Assembly: GCA_049487715.1 (NCBI GenBank) | Contig: CP150559.1 | Span: forward strand, 124,001 to 188,000 | Length of the DNA: 64,000 nucleotides | Reading direction: 5' to 3' | Source of the DNA: Pycnococcus provasolii | Lineage: Eukaryota > Chlorophyta > Pseudoscourfieldiophyceae > Pseudoscourfieldiales | Shown here: piece after piece, positions 38,460 through 48,933 of the stretch | Numbering within the stretch: the stretch's first letter is position 1 | Layout: the number at the start of each line of letters is the position of its first letter | The notes under the pieces: model-generated | Told to the model about the DNA's origin: nothing | The model's database searches: none | Seen by the model: the letters and a program-made list of their open reading frames with translations, nothing else | Position numbers and translations under genes: made by a program

Positions 38460-41400
38460 ATGGCGCGCAGCTGTGGTGGTGGTGGTTTTGACTTCGTGCC
38501 TTGCGCTCCCCGCACGGCCGTTAACAGGATTCCTTTTTGGATTCTCCTTTCTTTGGTTTTGTTATGCTGGTACCAACAAGAAGCGCACGCCGCCGCGGGA
38601 GGACCGAACGACGTACAGACCTTGGAGCCTGACGTGTGGACAAACCCTTTGCAGTGCCGACCAGGGGGAGCGTGGATCGACTTCAGCTTAAACATAAACT
38701 CCAACGAACTACTCGGCAGAAACTGGCTCTTCGAGGTGGAAGACTTGCGTCCAGAAGACGAAGGATACAAAAACGAAGCAATCTCCGTGCACCTCTTCGT
38801 CGATGACGTGCCGCCCGACAGAAAGTCTGGCGTTGTGGCCACCGCCGCAAAAAACCGTCTGTACACCCTCGAGGTGAGTTACTACGACATCAAGTTGACC
38901 AACTACTTCCTGGGTGTACGATGCGGAAGCGAGGCGACGACATTCCGCGTTCTGGCAAGAAGCGTCGTCGCAACGCTAGAGACTGGCCGCCCGCTCCTTG
39001 GCGAGGCGTGCGAAATACAGCTCGTGTACCACAAGTTTGTCGTGCCGAGCAACGTCGGCGCGGGGTTCGCGCGCGTGTCGGTGAAAGCGAGCAACGAAGG
39101 TTCAAACGTGGGTCAGCTGCGAATCAAGAAACATGCGGATACAGCGCCTCTTCGACTTGTGCCGCCGTACGATACGTTCGCGCCTGGCGAGGAGGGGGAC
39201 GTCGACATCTGCTGGCTCGTACTTGGCCAAACGCACTACGTAGCCACGAAAACCGCCGAGGGGTGTACGCCATACACGCTAACGCTAACCTTTCCCGAGG
39301 CTGGTGTGGTGAGCGAGGCGTGCTCAAAGAAAGGCGCGCAGAAAGAAAGGCGCGACGTCCATGAGGGTGTTTTCCCTGAGCTCGAGCACAATCATTTCAG
39401 ATATGACACGGGCGTGCCGTTCGCGTACATGGACTTCCGCGTTCACGTCGGCGAAGCTGATCGTGATGACAACATGGTCATCTTCCTCGAGGATCTCAGT
39501 ACTGGCGCAATAAATCCGAGCGCATTCGCACTTTACTTGTTTAGCGTGAATGAGACCATTCCGGGCGATCGGCACACCGAGTACAGGAGCGAGTACAGCG
39601 TGGATGGAGAGTACACCATAACGATCAACAAGTGGGACCTTAAGCTTGGAGACTACATCGTGAGCGTATACACTTCGAATGAAGCGAAGAGCTTTCGGAT
39701 CGTGCCGTACTTCATCCACAGCGGTATAGCAAATGGTGGCCACGTCGCCGGGTTCGTCTGTCCTGGCCAATTTGTGTTCCACTACGTCAACGTGGGAGAT
39801 GACAACAATCAAGACTCACACCGACGCGCGGGCGCGGGTAAGGCGGTGGCTGGCGCCGTCGATGCGGTGTTCGAATTTTCTCTCTTGACAGGCGACGTCA
39901 ATTACCTTACGCAACACGTCTATCCTCCGTTGAAGCTTTCCCCTCCGTACGAGCACGCGGACTCGGCTGATGGGAGCACGAATCACACGGCAAAGGTGTG
40001 CCATGCGGAGACGGGACGTCAATACATCGGCTTGAGCGGCGGAGAGCACTGCGCTGAATATGAGATGTACGTAAACTTGATTCCGGCAGAAGATGAATGC
40101 AAAGAGGTGACGCACAAGTGTGCGGATGAAGCCGAATGCGACGTTTCGTGTAAGCCTTTGTGGTTGAATCACTTCGTGTATGATTCGTGTACGCCGGGTG
40201 AGTACAAGGATTTTCTGCTAAATATCGATGACAAGAATGCAGCCTCCAACCTCATTTTTGAAGTTGAGAATCTCGATAAACGAAACCTGAGGCCTGAAGC
40301 TCTCGGCATTTACATTTACAAAGGAAATTTACCCGCCGACCGCCATTCGGAGACAAAGGAAGAATTCTCCGCGGATGGTGTGTGGGGCATCGTGGTGAGC
40401 GAGCACGACCTGAAGTCCGGTTCTTACTACCTTTCGGTAAAGTGCACAGGAGAGCAATCTGTTCGCTTTCGCGTTCTGGCCCTTCTCAGTGAATCCAATC
40501 TTCACATCGGCGAACCCGTTCATGGTGAAGTGGCGCCCGGCTCTTGGGCGCACTATCACTTCGAAGTTCCTGAGGCATCGGAGGTGCCATATCGAGTGAC
40601 CTTCCAGCTAAAGCTCTTTACTGGCGATGTCAAGATGCGCACTACCGTGGACTATCCGCCAATTAAGCTGATTCCTCCTTACCAGGTGACGGAGGAAACG
40701 GAGCATCGTGCCGGCGGCGCGTACGAACATATTCCGATCGAGATTTCCGTGTGCGTGCCTTCTGGCAAAATCGAATATCTTGGCGTGCTTGGAGGAAGCC
40801 ACTTTGCGTCGTTCCAAGTATCGGTTGGTGCAAGTCCTGTGGTGGACTTGAGCGAGTGCGAGGGTGACTTGCATCGTCGACGCCTTGCTGGTGGAGGTGG
40901 CGATGGAACCGACAGCTCCGCGACTACGGACAAGTACAGCCGCATGGGGTCCTCGGTTCAGATCATCGAGCCGGAGCACTTCATGAAGGCATCGTGCGGT
41001 CCGCACGAGTGGGTTGATTTCGTCCTGCCGAGCAAAAGCGCGCAAAAGGACTGCAACGTCGTCATAGAAGCTGAGGATCTAAGTCGAAGGCTTTCGACAA
41101 GTGGACTCGGTCTTTTTGTGTACAAGGAGCACATCCCCAACGATCGCGTGACGGAGTTCAAGAGTACGAGCACGTCTGACAGCCATTACACAGTCACCAT
41201 CAATGCGTGGGATTTCGACGAAAGTACGACGTACTACGCGAGTGTGCGATGCGGGGATCAGCCGAAGAGCTTTCGCCTCCTAGTGGAGCTTGTTCGCGGC
41301 GATGTGGAAGAGGGGACTCACGCTACTGGATTCGTATGCCCAGGAGATTTCGTTTATCACTTCTTCGACGCAAGCGCAGCAAATCGGCGTGCCGGAGGAA

Positions 41401-44400
41401 GCTCTGTCATCCCCGCAGGTAGCACGAATGCAACAAATTCAATGCGTACGGACGTGAAATTCGAAATCGTGCTGCACGGTGGCGCGGTTGCGTACAAGAC
41501 AATGCACAACGAACCTCCACTCAAGCTCCTTCCACCATATCGAACTACGAGCGCGGACAGTACTTTCTTGTACCTTTGTGATGTTATGGAAGGAAGGCAC
41601 TACCTCGGTCTACTTGGTACTATGGGGGAATGTGCAGACTATGAATTATATGTTCACACCATGGAACACCAGGATAGCTGCAAAGAGCCCGTACACGATG
41701 CAACTGCGCGAGTGGGCTCGGTAAAGGTCGAGGAGCTGCTTCCCGAACATTTTTCGTACGGATCGTGTGAGCCACACGAGACCGTCGATTTTGTGCTGCA
41801 TGTCTCCGAGGCACAGAGCAAGACTAACCTCGTGCTCGAGGTGGCAAGCTTGGAGGAGCAGCTTCGCATGAATGCGCTGACCGTCTCACTGTACGAGTAT
41901 GAAATCCCGGTGGATCGACACACGGAGTTTCGCCAGCAAATGGCGCCTGAAGGCATTTGGACGATATCTCGATCGTACCACGACATGCACGCAGGAGCGT
42001 ATTATCTGTCGGTAGAGTGCGGCGACGTGGCCACAAGCTTTCGCGTACTTCCTCTCTTGATCGAAGCGCAGCTCATACCTGGGGGAGAATTCGTCCACGG
42101 AGAGATTTGTCCAGGTGACTGGGTGTACCATCTCGTGGATACGAGCGACTACATCTCCGGCGGGAAACTTCACGAGAGTGCGCATCACGTCAGCCTCGCC
42201 TTCGACATAGAGCTTCACAGCGGCGACTTATTCTACATGCTTCGGCCAAGCGACCCTCCCATACGCCTCGTACCTCCGTTTCGATTCGCCAAACTTAATG
42301 GAACCGACTTGCAGCATTTCAAGGCATGTTCTCAGGACATCGAGTCGCACTATCACAGCAAGTACTACCTCGCCTTGCGTGGTGGCGAGCACTGCGCAGA
42401 TTATTCCATAACGGCTCACGTGTACAATGCAAGGAGCAATGCAAGTAGGCGCGCAGCCGCGATTGCTGGAAGCGGTGGCGACGAGGGTTGTCTAGAGCCG
42501 TTCACTCACGATGTCGCCGTGCGCGAACATGTGGGAAAGAGCAAGACTGTTGATCTGATTGAAGGACACTTCACCTACGCGAGCTGTGCACCACACAGTG
42601 TTAGCGTGTACGCCCTCACTTTGCCTAAGACCAATCCTGCGGAGTATTACATTTTCGATGTAGAGGACACATCCGGCATTGAACGAGTGCACAGCATGCA
42701 TGTTGTGCTTGCCGAGCTTATCGAGGAAGGTGAAGGTCATTCCGATGTCATTGACCAGAAGGATAAGTCGTCGAGTCAGATTTATCGACTCGCGCTTGAC
42801 GCATCGAAAGTTCACGCAGGTGCCACGTACCTTCTTACAGTCCAGTGCCATGACGATCCCTTGCAGTACAGGGTCTCGGCAACCGCAGTGAGCGACGTAC
42901 GGCGGCGACTTCAATTCGACGAGCACGTGCCAGGTCAAGTGTCGGCAGACTCGATGACTCTCCACAGCATCCTTAATGAAAAGGATTTCGTCGGAGACTC
43001 GAGCAAGAATGTTAAGGTGCGAGTTACCGTTCGAATGTTCAGTGGCCGAATCTTCATGGCGATGATGCGAAAAAGTCGACCACCGGGTTTCTCGACAATG
43101 AGGAAAAATTACTTCCATCGTGATGTGGAAATGGAGGATAGCTTTAGCATCGATCTGTGCAATCCCGAACCTGGCTCTGAGTACTACATCGGCTTGTATG
43201 GAGGCATGAAGTCGGCGGATTATGACATCTATGCGGTAAGGACTCTTTCGGCAGATCCGTGCAGCATTCCCGACGATGATCTAGGTTATGTGTGGAAATA
43301 CGCACGTGAGCCTCCAGATACAAATGAGCTTTCGATAAGTGGTTTTGGAGGCTCCATTCTAGGTGTACTCGGAATATTCCTTTTCTTCTACGCCATTGCC
43401 GTAATACAAGAGTCTGCTGAGCGGCGGCGAGCGCGTAAAGATAAGGATATGCGAGCTTCAGTGGGAAGGGTGCACGTGGAGACTGTCAATCACTCGCATA
43501 CTAATTCAAATCCGACTCACGGCAATTCTTTAAATTTGAGCGACAGCGCGATGCAATATCTCGCTAAAATCGGGGACGTTGACATCGAAGCTGACAATGA
43601 GGGAAGTGACGATGAGGACGCCGTTCTCCAAGAGCTTGATTATAAATTTGGCGAGGGCAAGGGAAAGCATATGCTATTATACGCAAAAAAGCTCGGTATC
43701 CGACGGAATCGTGCTGAGGCGGAGCTCAACGAGCGGAGCATGCGGAAGATGGCGTATAAGGCTCTGACACTCTACCTCTTCATAACTGCCCTATTCACCG
43801 TTATCGTACAGCTTCAGCGCAGCATTCCAATGATGAATAAGCTGGAAAATACGATGAGAGATTTCGTCACGGATATCCAAACGTCCGATGGCGTGCCATT
43901 TAAAGAGCTGAGCACATATGAGGAGGTGTTCGATTGGCTTGAAAATGGCTTTCTAGATAGTTTTTTCCCCGAAGAGCGCTGGTACAATGGCGATCGAGTG
44001 GACGACGAGGAAACTGGCTTCCTGGTGTTGTACAACAAGAAGCTGTCAGGTTTCGTCCTCAAGCAGCGTCGCGTTGACATCAATAAGGGGGACGTATGTG
44101 TCTCCTCGAAGAGATTTCGTTCATTCTATCCTAAATGTTGGGGCGAACTTTCCAAAGCAACGGAAACGAGGGCCTCCTTCGGGCCAAGCTCCGATCCAAT
44201 GAAATACACCTACACAAATTTCAAAGGCAGACCTGGAGGCTTTGCCGTGAATTTCCCGCTCGACCGCAGGCAGGCGATTGCCACAGCAAGGGAGCTTCAA
44301 CGCGATCTGTTTTTGGATCGACAGACGCGAAAACTGCAACTCGACGTTGCCGTCTACAACGCAGGACAACGCTTGTTTAGCATCTTCAGTATCCAGATCA

Positions 44401-45986
44401 CCATAGCGTCGACGGGTAGTGTTGGAAAGTCGATTTCGTTCTACACTTTCCCGATTGAGCTCTATGTTACTGCGGTGGACAACTTCCGAGGTGTCCTCGA
44501 ACTTTCATTTGCATGCTTTGTGCTCGCATCGCTCGCATACGAGGTGTTTGAGCTGATTCCGATAGTACATAATGGTGAAAGATGGCAAATCGAAGTTAAT
44601 GCACGTGAGTACTTCACCTCACCCGCCAATTATCTCGATCTCACCAGGCAGATCTTCTGGCAGATGTCCTTGGTTTGGTTTCTGAGGATTATCAACAACC
44701 AGGCAGCGGCTCATTTAAAGTTGCCACTGCCGGATGGGCAAATCGACAGTGGATTATTTGAAGTTGCGATGATGTGGCGAAGTTACGCTCAGCTGAATGC
44801 AGTCTCCATGCTCGTGTGCCTCATAACGGTTTTCCGATTCCTCAATCTTTCGCCCCAGTATGGAACGCTAGTCCGCACCATCACACGAGCGGCACCAAGC
44901 CTAACCAAGTTTGGGTTGATGTTTGTCCTCATCTTTATTTTCTTTTCGATCATGGGTCAGCTGATGTTTGGAACAGCGCTGGAGGAGTGGTCAAGTGTTT
45001 GGTCGTCTTCTCAGGTACTATTTCAGATGATGACTGGAGAATACGGATACGGACCGCTACTGGAGGCTGATCCTTTGATGGCTCCGATATTTTATTACGC
45101 GTATTTGGTCATCGTGTTTTTCCTCCTTCTCAACATCTTGCTGGCCATTTTGATGGACACCTATGCGATCATTACAGAGGAGCTCATGCTTGCTGACCAG
45201 CGTGACAAGAAACGACACACGCACAGCGTCATGAAGGAGATTGCGTTCGAGGCTTTGGCTTTTGGGCAGTCAATTGGTCATAGCCTCTCCTGGGCGTTTG
45301 TGGATCGATCTCTCTTCTCAGTGGGCGCATATCTCACCTCGGAGCGTGGCATAGAGATGACGCGCGAGGAGGGCAACGAGCACATGATCAGGCGCGCGAT
45401 TAAGCTTGAAATGGAGGAAATGGACGAGGATCTTAAGGCTGTTCAAGATGAGGATGGCCTCGAGGATCTTTTGACGTATGACCTGCTTACAGATTACTAC
45501 TCCGAGATGTCGGTAGTTCTCCTGCTGCTAAGTGTGGGAGATCAGCTCACGAAAATCTACGAAGAAAGTGTGCGCTTGGTGGAGCCATCAAAAGAAAATG
45601 GTGTCGGAGTCAGTATGGGACAATTACGAAAGGACACAATGAGGTTAGAGCATGCGAAAGCTGCGATCGGCGCACGAGGTGGCCCGTACCGCCACCGCGA
45701 TGGCCACGAAAGAGGAAATGAGGATGACGAGATGGAAAGTCAGAGTGAGCGGCGTGGTACAACGGGCCTTGCAGGCATCTTGCAGAAACGACGAACTTTT
45801 AACCGGAGTTTAACTTCTAGGGAGAAGTCCATGAAGCGGCGAGAGGAACTTTCTTTCGAGGAGCATGTGATCGAAAATGCAAGTGTCGAGGCGGCGGATG
45901 CTCACCCAAGCACGGCTGCTGCCGACAAACAAAGGCTTCACGGTGAGAAGCAACAAGAGCATGACAAGTTTCTATTTCAACTATAG
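38460..45986 (+). CDS. Polycystin-type TRP channel with six-module ectodomain
   Basis: An uninterrupted 2508-residue frame starts at the ATG at 38460, with a signal peptide (IPFWILLSLVLLCW). Six related lumenal or extracellular modules follow, starting near residues 50, 308, 568, 838, 1094 and 1368. Each has HFxYxSCxPxxxxDF, DRHTEF, YYLSVxCG, an HGxxCPGDWVYH stretch, PPLKLxPPY and LxGGxHCADY, and ends with cysteines. Membrane segments lie near 1629 and 1769. The C-terminal block is a PKD2-type channel: helices near 2012, 2064, 2115 and 2149, a pore region (VLFQMMTGEYGYG, about 2187) and S6 (VIVFFLLLNILLAILMDTY, about 2215). An acidic coiled-coil tail has Arg-rich patches. PKD2 proteins are calcium-permeable cation channels, often ciliary. 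TGTAA follows at 46042. No intron interrupts 7.5 kb. Confidence 0.88.
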   Translation: MARSCGGGGFDFVPCAPRTAVNRIPFWILLSLVLLCWYQQEAHAAAGGPNDVQTLEPDVWTNPLQCRPGGAWIDFSLNINSNELLGRNWLFEVEDLRPEDEGYKNEAISVHLFVDDVPPDRKSGVVATAAKNRLYTLEVSYYDIKLTNYFLGVRCGSEATTFRVLARSVVATLETGRPLLGEACEIQLVYHKFVVPSNVGAGFARVSVKASNEGSNVGQLRIKKHADTAPLRLVPPYDTFAPGEEGDVDICWLVLGQTHYVATKTAEGCTPYTLTLTFPEAGVVSEACSKKGAQKERRDVHEGVFPELEHNHFRYDTGVPFAYMDFRVHVGEADRDDNMVIFLEDLSTGAINPSAFALYLFSVNETIPGDRHTEYRSEYSVDGEYTITINKWDLKLGDYIVSVYTSNEAKSFRIVPYFIHSGIANGGHVAGFVCPGQFVFHYVNVGDDNNQDSHRRAGAGKAVAGAVDAVFEFSLLTGDVNYLTQHVYPPLKLSPPYEHADSADGSTNHTAKVCHAETGRQYIGLSGGEHCAEYEMYVNLIPAEDECKEVTHKCADEAECDVSCKPLWLNHFVYDSCTPGEYKDFLLNIDDKNAASNLIFEVENLDKRNLRPEALGIYIYKGNLPADRHSETKEEFSADGVWGIVVSEHDLKSGSYYLSVKCTGEQSVRFRVLALLSESNLHIGEPVHGEVAPGSWAHYHFEVPEASEVPYRVTFQLKLFTGDVKMRTTVDYPPIKLIPPYQVTEETEHRAGGAYEHIPIEISVCVPSGKIEYLGVLGGSHFASFQVSVGASPVVDLSECEGDLHRRRLAGGGGDGTDSSATTDKYSRMGSSVQIIEPEHFMKASCGPHEWVDFVLPSKSAQKDCNVVIEAEDLSRRLSTSGLGLFVYKEHIPNDRVTEFKSTSTSDSHYTVTINAWDFDESTTYYASVRCGDQPKSFRLLVELVRGDVEEGTHATGFVCPGDFVYHFFDASAANRRAGGSSVIPAGSTNATNSMRTDVKFEIVLHGGAVAYKTMHNEPPLKLLPPYRTTSADSTFLYLCDVMEGRHYLGLLGTMGECADYELYVHTMEHQDSCKEPVHDATARVGSVKVEELLPEHFSYGSCEPHETVDFVLHVSEAQSKTNLVLEVASLEEQLRMNALTVSLYEYEIPVDRHTEFRQQMAPEGIWTISRSYHDMHAGAYYLSVECGDVATSFRVLPLLIEAQLIPGGEFVHGEICPGDWVYHLVDTSDYISGGKLHESAHHVSLAFDIELHSGDLFYMLRPSDPPIRLVPPFRFAKLNGTDLQHFKACSQDIESHYHSKYYLALRGGEHCADYSITAHVYNARSNASRRAAAIAGSGGDEGCLEPFTHDVAVREHVGKSKTVDLIEGHFTYASCAPHSVSVYALTLPKTNPAEYYIFDVEDTSGIERVHSMHVVLAELIEEGEGHSDVIDQKDKSSSQIYRLALDASKVHAGATYLLTVQCHDDPLQYRVSATAVSDVRRRLQFDEHVPGQVSADSMTLHSILNEKDFVGDSSKNVKVRVTVRMFSGRIFMAMMRKSRPPGFSTMRKNYFHRDVEMEDSFSIDLCNPEPGSEYYIGLYGGMKSADYDIYAVRTLSADPCSIPDDDLGYVWKYAREPPDTNELSISGFGGSILGVLGIFLFFYAIAVIQESAERRRARKDKDMRASVGRVHVETVNHSHTNSNPTHGNSLNLSDSAMQYLAKIGDVDIEADNEGSDDEDAVLQELDYKFGEGKGKHMLLYAKKLGIRRNRAEAELNERSMRKMAYKALTLYLFITALFTVIVQLQRSIPMMNKLENTMRDFVTDIQTSDGVPFKELSTYEEVFDWLENGFLDSFFPEERWYNGDRVDDEETGFLVLYNKKLSGFVLKQRRVDINKGDVCVSSKRFRSFYPKCWGELSKATETRASFGPSSDPMKYTYTNFKGRPGGFAVNFPLDRRQAIATARELQRDLFLDRQTRKLQLDVAVYNAGQRLFSIFSIQITIASTGSVGKSISFYTFPIELYVTAVDNFRGVLELSFACFVLASLAYEVFELIPIVHNGERWQIEVNAREYFTSPANYLDLTRQIFWQMSLVWFLRIINNQAAAHLKLPLPDGQIDSGLFEVAMMWRSYAQLNAVSMLVCLITVFRFLNLSPQYGTLVRTITRAAPSLTKFGLMFVLIFIFFSIMGQLMFGTALEEWSSVWSSSQVLFQMMTGEYGYGPLLEADPLMAPIFYYAYLVIVFFLLLNILLAILMDTYAIITEELMLADQRDKKRHTHSVMKEIAFEALAFGQSIGHSLSWAFVDRSLFSVGAYLTSERGIEMTREEGNEHMIRRAIKLEMEEMDEDLKAVQDEDGLEDLLTYDLLTDYYSEMSVVLLLLSVGDQLTKIYEESVRLVEPSKENGVGVSMGQLRKDTMRLEHAKAAIGARGGPYRHRDGHERGNEDDEMESQSERRGTTGLAGILQKRRTFNRSLTSREKSMKRREELSFEEHVIENASVEAADAHPSTAAADKQRLHGEKQQEHDKFLFQL

Positions 45987-46470
45987 TACAAGATGCAAGA
46001 AGACATAATGATATATAAATATATAAGATATAATTTACCCATGTAATAAGTATCACTTGAAAAACCAGTGCTGTGTCCTTGCGGTGAGCTTGGACTCTCC
46101 AAGACAGTTTCATTCCCCAAAATAGGACACCCTGCACAGAAAATCTAGCAAGATTGAGTTATAGGATAGCTTAACCTACATATAATATCGTAGTAGAAGT
46201 GACTCGGTGAGTCAAGATGTTGACGCACGGCACCTGGCAACTTAAGCGACGACAACGTGCTGTACGACAACATAAGTACTACAGTACGCAAGCGGAGCTC
46301 TCACGCCGGACGTCAACGAGAAAGCGACCTAATAGAACATTCAAAATCAAACGGCACAGTCCATGCAATTACCTTACACTAACAAAAGAATCAAATCAAA
46401 GAATCGAAAAAAAGAAACAAAAACAGAAATGAACCAGAAACATCACATTTTTCCTCATCGAGCACGGCAT
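45987..46470. other. Intergenic, convergent 3' ends
   Basis: These 484 bases separate the stops of the polycystin-type and fibrillin genes. Apart from the poly(A) signals of the two genes (46042 on plus, near 46370 on minus), nothing is seen. Confidence 0.5.
46042..46046 (+). terminator. TGTAA poly(A) signal of polycystin-type gene
   Basis: TGTAA lies 56 bases after the stop, in an AT-rich 3' UTR. Confidence 0.5.
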
Positions 46471-47388
46471 TTACGACTCGTCACCTGGGTCGGTGGCGGT
46501 TCCAAGCTCAGCCGCGGGCACGACGCTGTCGTCCTCGACAACAGCCTCCGCGACGGGCGCACCGCCGACGCGAACCCACACGTCAGGTGCTCCTGAGTCA
46601 TCGCGCACAACGAGAGTGTCGTCGTCGAGGTACGTGATGTACAGCGTGCGCTCGTACTTGAGGTTCGCGGGCAGATCGAACTTGTTGCCGTTTACCATCA
46701 CGGCATCGTACGTCTCCCTCAGCCTGCTTGCAGACTCGCTGACGAGGCTTGACATCGCCTTGCCAGTCACCTCGCCAGCGCTTCCGAGCAGTTTGACGGT
46801 CGTCGCGCTCTCCGTCTTGGTGCCTCCGTTGGAGATGGTGATGACAGGCGTGCTGTCGACTTTGCATATGTTGTCTGGCAGCCTCTGCGCCACCTTGAGT
46901 AGGAACTCGCTCGGTCCGAATCCTCCTGCGTACATGAACAGTGCGATTTCTCGCGTCGGACTCGCGGATGCCCACGCGGGTGCGACGCTTCCCTGATATG
47001 CGAGTCTCCACGTTCCGTCGAGCAGGGGTGACGACGCGGGCATGGGTGTCGGGTTCGCCGCTTCCATCTTGAGCATGCTTTCGTTGACGAATGCACGTTT
47101 ATCGTCATCATTTCCCGCGGATTCGAGCACAGCCATGACGGACGCCTTGGCGTCGACGGCCAATGACGTGTCAACAACTACGGCATCAGCAGCAGCAGAG
47201 GAGGAGGAGGAGGAGGAGGAGGAGGAGGAGGAGGCAGCTGTAGGAGTGAAGCGGCGATTGAGGATATTACCAGGAAGACGAATGCGAGGTTGAAAGCGAA
47301 CGGAAGCTGCACCACGAGCACCAAAGGAGCCACCACGAAAGGAGCAAACACCACCTGTAGGTATGACAGACATCGATGCTGCGGACAT
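46471..47388 (-). CDS. Plastid lipid-associated protein (PAP/fibrillin)
   Basis: This 305-residue protein starts at the ATG at 47388 with a Ser/Arg-rich plastid transit peptide and a poly-Ser linker. The PAP/fibrillin domain covers about residues 70-285: SVMAVLESAGNDDDKRAFVNESML, then LLDGTWRLAYQGS, then YERTLYITYLDDDTLVVRDD near the end, which is the conserved closing strand pair. Fibrillins are lipocalin-like proteins of plastoglobules, thylakoids and stroma that carry small lipids such as plastoquinone. The subfamily is not assigned. A minus-strand TGTAA lies near 46372. The gene supports a plastid-bearing host. Confidence 0.85.
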   Translation of the reverse strand: MSAASMSVIPTGGVCSFRGGSFGARGAASVRFQPRIRLPGNILNRRFTPTAASSSSSSSSSSSSAAADAVVVDTSLAVDAKASVMAVLESAGNDDDKRAFVNESMLKMEAANPTPMPASSPLLDGTWRLAYQGSVAPAWASASPTREIALFMYAGGFGPSEFLLKVAQRLPDNICKVDSTPVITISNGGTKTESATTVKLLGSAGEVTGKAMSSLVSESASRLRETYDAVMVNGNKFDLPANLKYERTLYITYLDDDTLVVRDDSGAPDVWVRVGGAPVAEAVVEDDSVVPAAELGTATDPGDES

Positions 47389-47658
47389 GATTCGAGCCGT
47401 GACTTTTGAGGGATGAGCGTGCGCGAGAAGTGAAGGGCGAATGGGGTAGGGTAAGGTTTCGTGGCTCTGGAGGGGTGGACGACCCCCGGGTAGATTTTCT
47501 TTCCAGGGCACGGTGCCGGTGCCTTGAACGGTCACTAACGGCCACGTGACGTCACTCCCGTTTAGGGGTTCGAAAACCAATCACACCCCTTGGAAGCACC
47601 TCTAGGGGAGAGAAATGAGAAATGATACTACCGGGTTCCTTTGTTTGAGCGAGCTTCG

Positions 47659-47682
47659 CCCTAACCCTAACCCTAACCCTAA
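47659..47682. promoter_or_regulatory. (CCCTAA)4 array in divergent promoter
   Basis: Four perfect CCCTAA units lie between fibrillin (start 47388, minus) and the DUF3431-type gene (start 47851, plus). Confidence 0.55.
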
Positions 47683-47850
47683 CCTCGGGTTCGCAATACT
47701 GGCCTCCCCCCTGGACCCCGTATTGCAGTTCTTGCAGGGCCGTGCTTAAGCCCTTGAAATCTTGAATCCATCCAGCCCTCTCTGTTCTCTCTTCTCCTGT
47801 TCTCCTGTTCTCCTGTTCTGGTTAAGGGCAAGGGACGGGACGTTAAGGTG

Positions 47851-48882
47851 ATGACGCTGTTGATCCTCGCAGCTTTGTTGCTGGTGTTGCTATCCTCATC
47901 ACAAGCAGTCTCGTATGCATACGCGGCTTCTTCTGATGTTGACGACAATCTAGCGGTTGCCCGTTTGACGTCCCGTGACGACGTTGCTCGTTGGCACGTC
48001 GTCGTTACGTGGAGCCGAGGGAAACAGGCCACGGCGGGATACGAGGAGAAAGATAAGACGCGCGACGAGCACGGTCAGGCGCCAGCAAGGGACATAAGCT
48101 TCGTCAACGGCTTCCCAGAAGAAGAGTTCAACGTCACGCTGTACGCCAAGGGCGTCAAGTGCTCGGAGTTGCCAGACAAAATGCGCAAGGTGGCGTGCGT
48201 GGAGTTGCCAAACTACAGTGGAAGAGAAGCTCACACGATCTTGCACCACCTCGCGGAGTACCACCGCTTGCAGCACGAACACGATACAAGAAAAGGCGCG
48301 GGCGCCGGAGGGGACGGCAAGAAGGATTGGCTGCCACTACCGACGGCAACGATATTCCTGCAGGACGACTCGCACTTATTCACAAGTCCTGGAAATACCA
48401 AAGAGAGTGTCGCGGGGAGTATCGTTCAAGCTATGAGGGAGAACCTGCCGAAGCAGCCTGGTGCACGTCTGAACAACTGCTTCTGCCAGCTTGCGCGCGA
48501 GACTTTCTTCGCGGGTTACCAATACAAGGCGCCAATGAGATTCCTTGCAAAGCGCGTGCTTGACATCGAGTTACCCGAAGATGATGGCAAGCTAATGTGG
48601 ACAAACGGCGCGGAGTTTGCAATCGACGCCGTCGGCATCCGGAACGTCTCAGTGCGCGCCATGAAGCGTCTGATGCCATACCTAACGAGTGACGCGGAAG
48701 ATCATTCGGCAAATGGAATGCCCAAGAACCTCACGCCTGCAATGCAAAAGGTGTGCGACACACAGGGCATCTGCATCTCGCCGTTGCGTTACGCGCACTG
48801 CATGGAGCGCATGTGGCACACGTTCCTTCGCCTGCCTCGCTGCGGATACCTAAAGGGCCATGGAACCGAAAGCTGTAATTAG
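47851..48882 (+). CDS. DUF3431-type secreted or Golgi protein
   Basis: The start is the ATG at 47851, giving a clear signal peptide or anchor (MTLLILAALLLVLLSSSQAV) and 343 residues. The DUF3431 pattern is visible: VVVTWSRG with FNVTLYAKG, then VELPNYSGREAHTILHHL, then TATIFLQDDSHLFTSP. WTNGAEFAIDAVGIRNVSV and CMERMWHTFLRLPRCG follow near the C terminus. The family resembles glycosyltransferases of the secretory path but has no proven reaction. A glycosylation role is only suggested. TGTAA overlaps the stop codon. Confidence 0.75.
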   Translation: MTLLILAALLLVLLSSSQAVSYAYAASSDVDDNLAVARLTSRDDVARWHVVVTWSRGKQATAGYEEKDKTRDEHGQAPARDISFVNGFPEEEFNVTLYAKGVKCSELPDKMRKVACVELPNYSGREAHTILHHLAEYHRLQHEHDTRKGAGAGGDGKKDWLPLPTATIFLQDDSHLFTSPGNTKESVAGSIVQAMRENLPKQPGARLNNCFCQLARETFFAGYQYKAPMRFLAKRVLDIELPEDDGKLMWTNGAEFAIDAVGIRNVSVRAMKRLMPYLTSDAEDHSANGMPKNLTPAMQKVCDTQGICISPLRYAHCMERMWHTFLRLPRCGYLKGHGTESCN

Positions 48883-48933
48883 GATGTACAAATTCAAGTA
48901 ACAAAACAAAATACGCACCAAAAGAGATGGAGC

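Noticed and set aside
47560-47590. GGTTCGAAAACC as a tRNA T-arm
   Set aside because: No matching acceptor, D or anticodon arms upstream.
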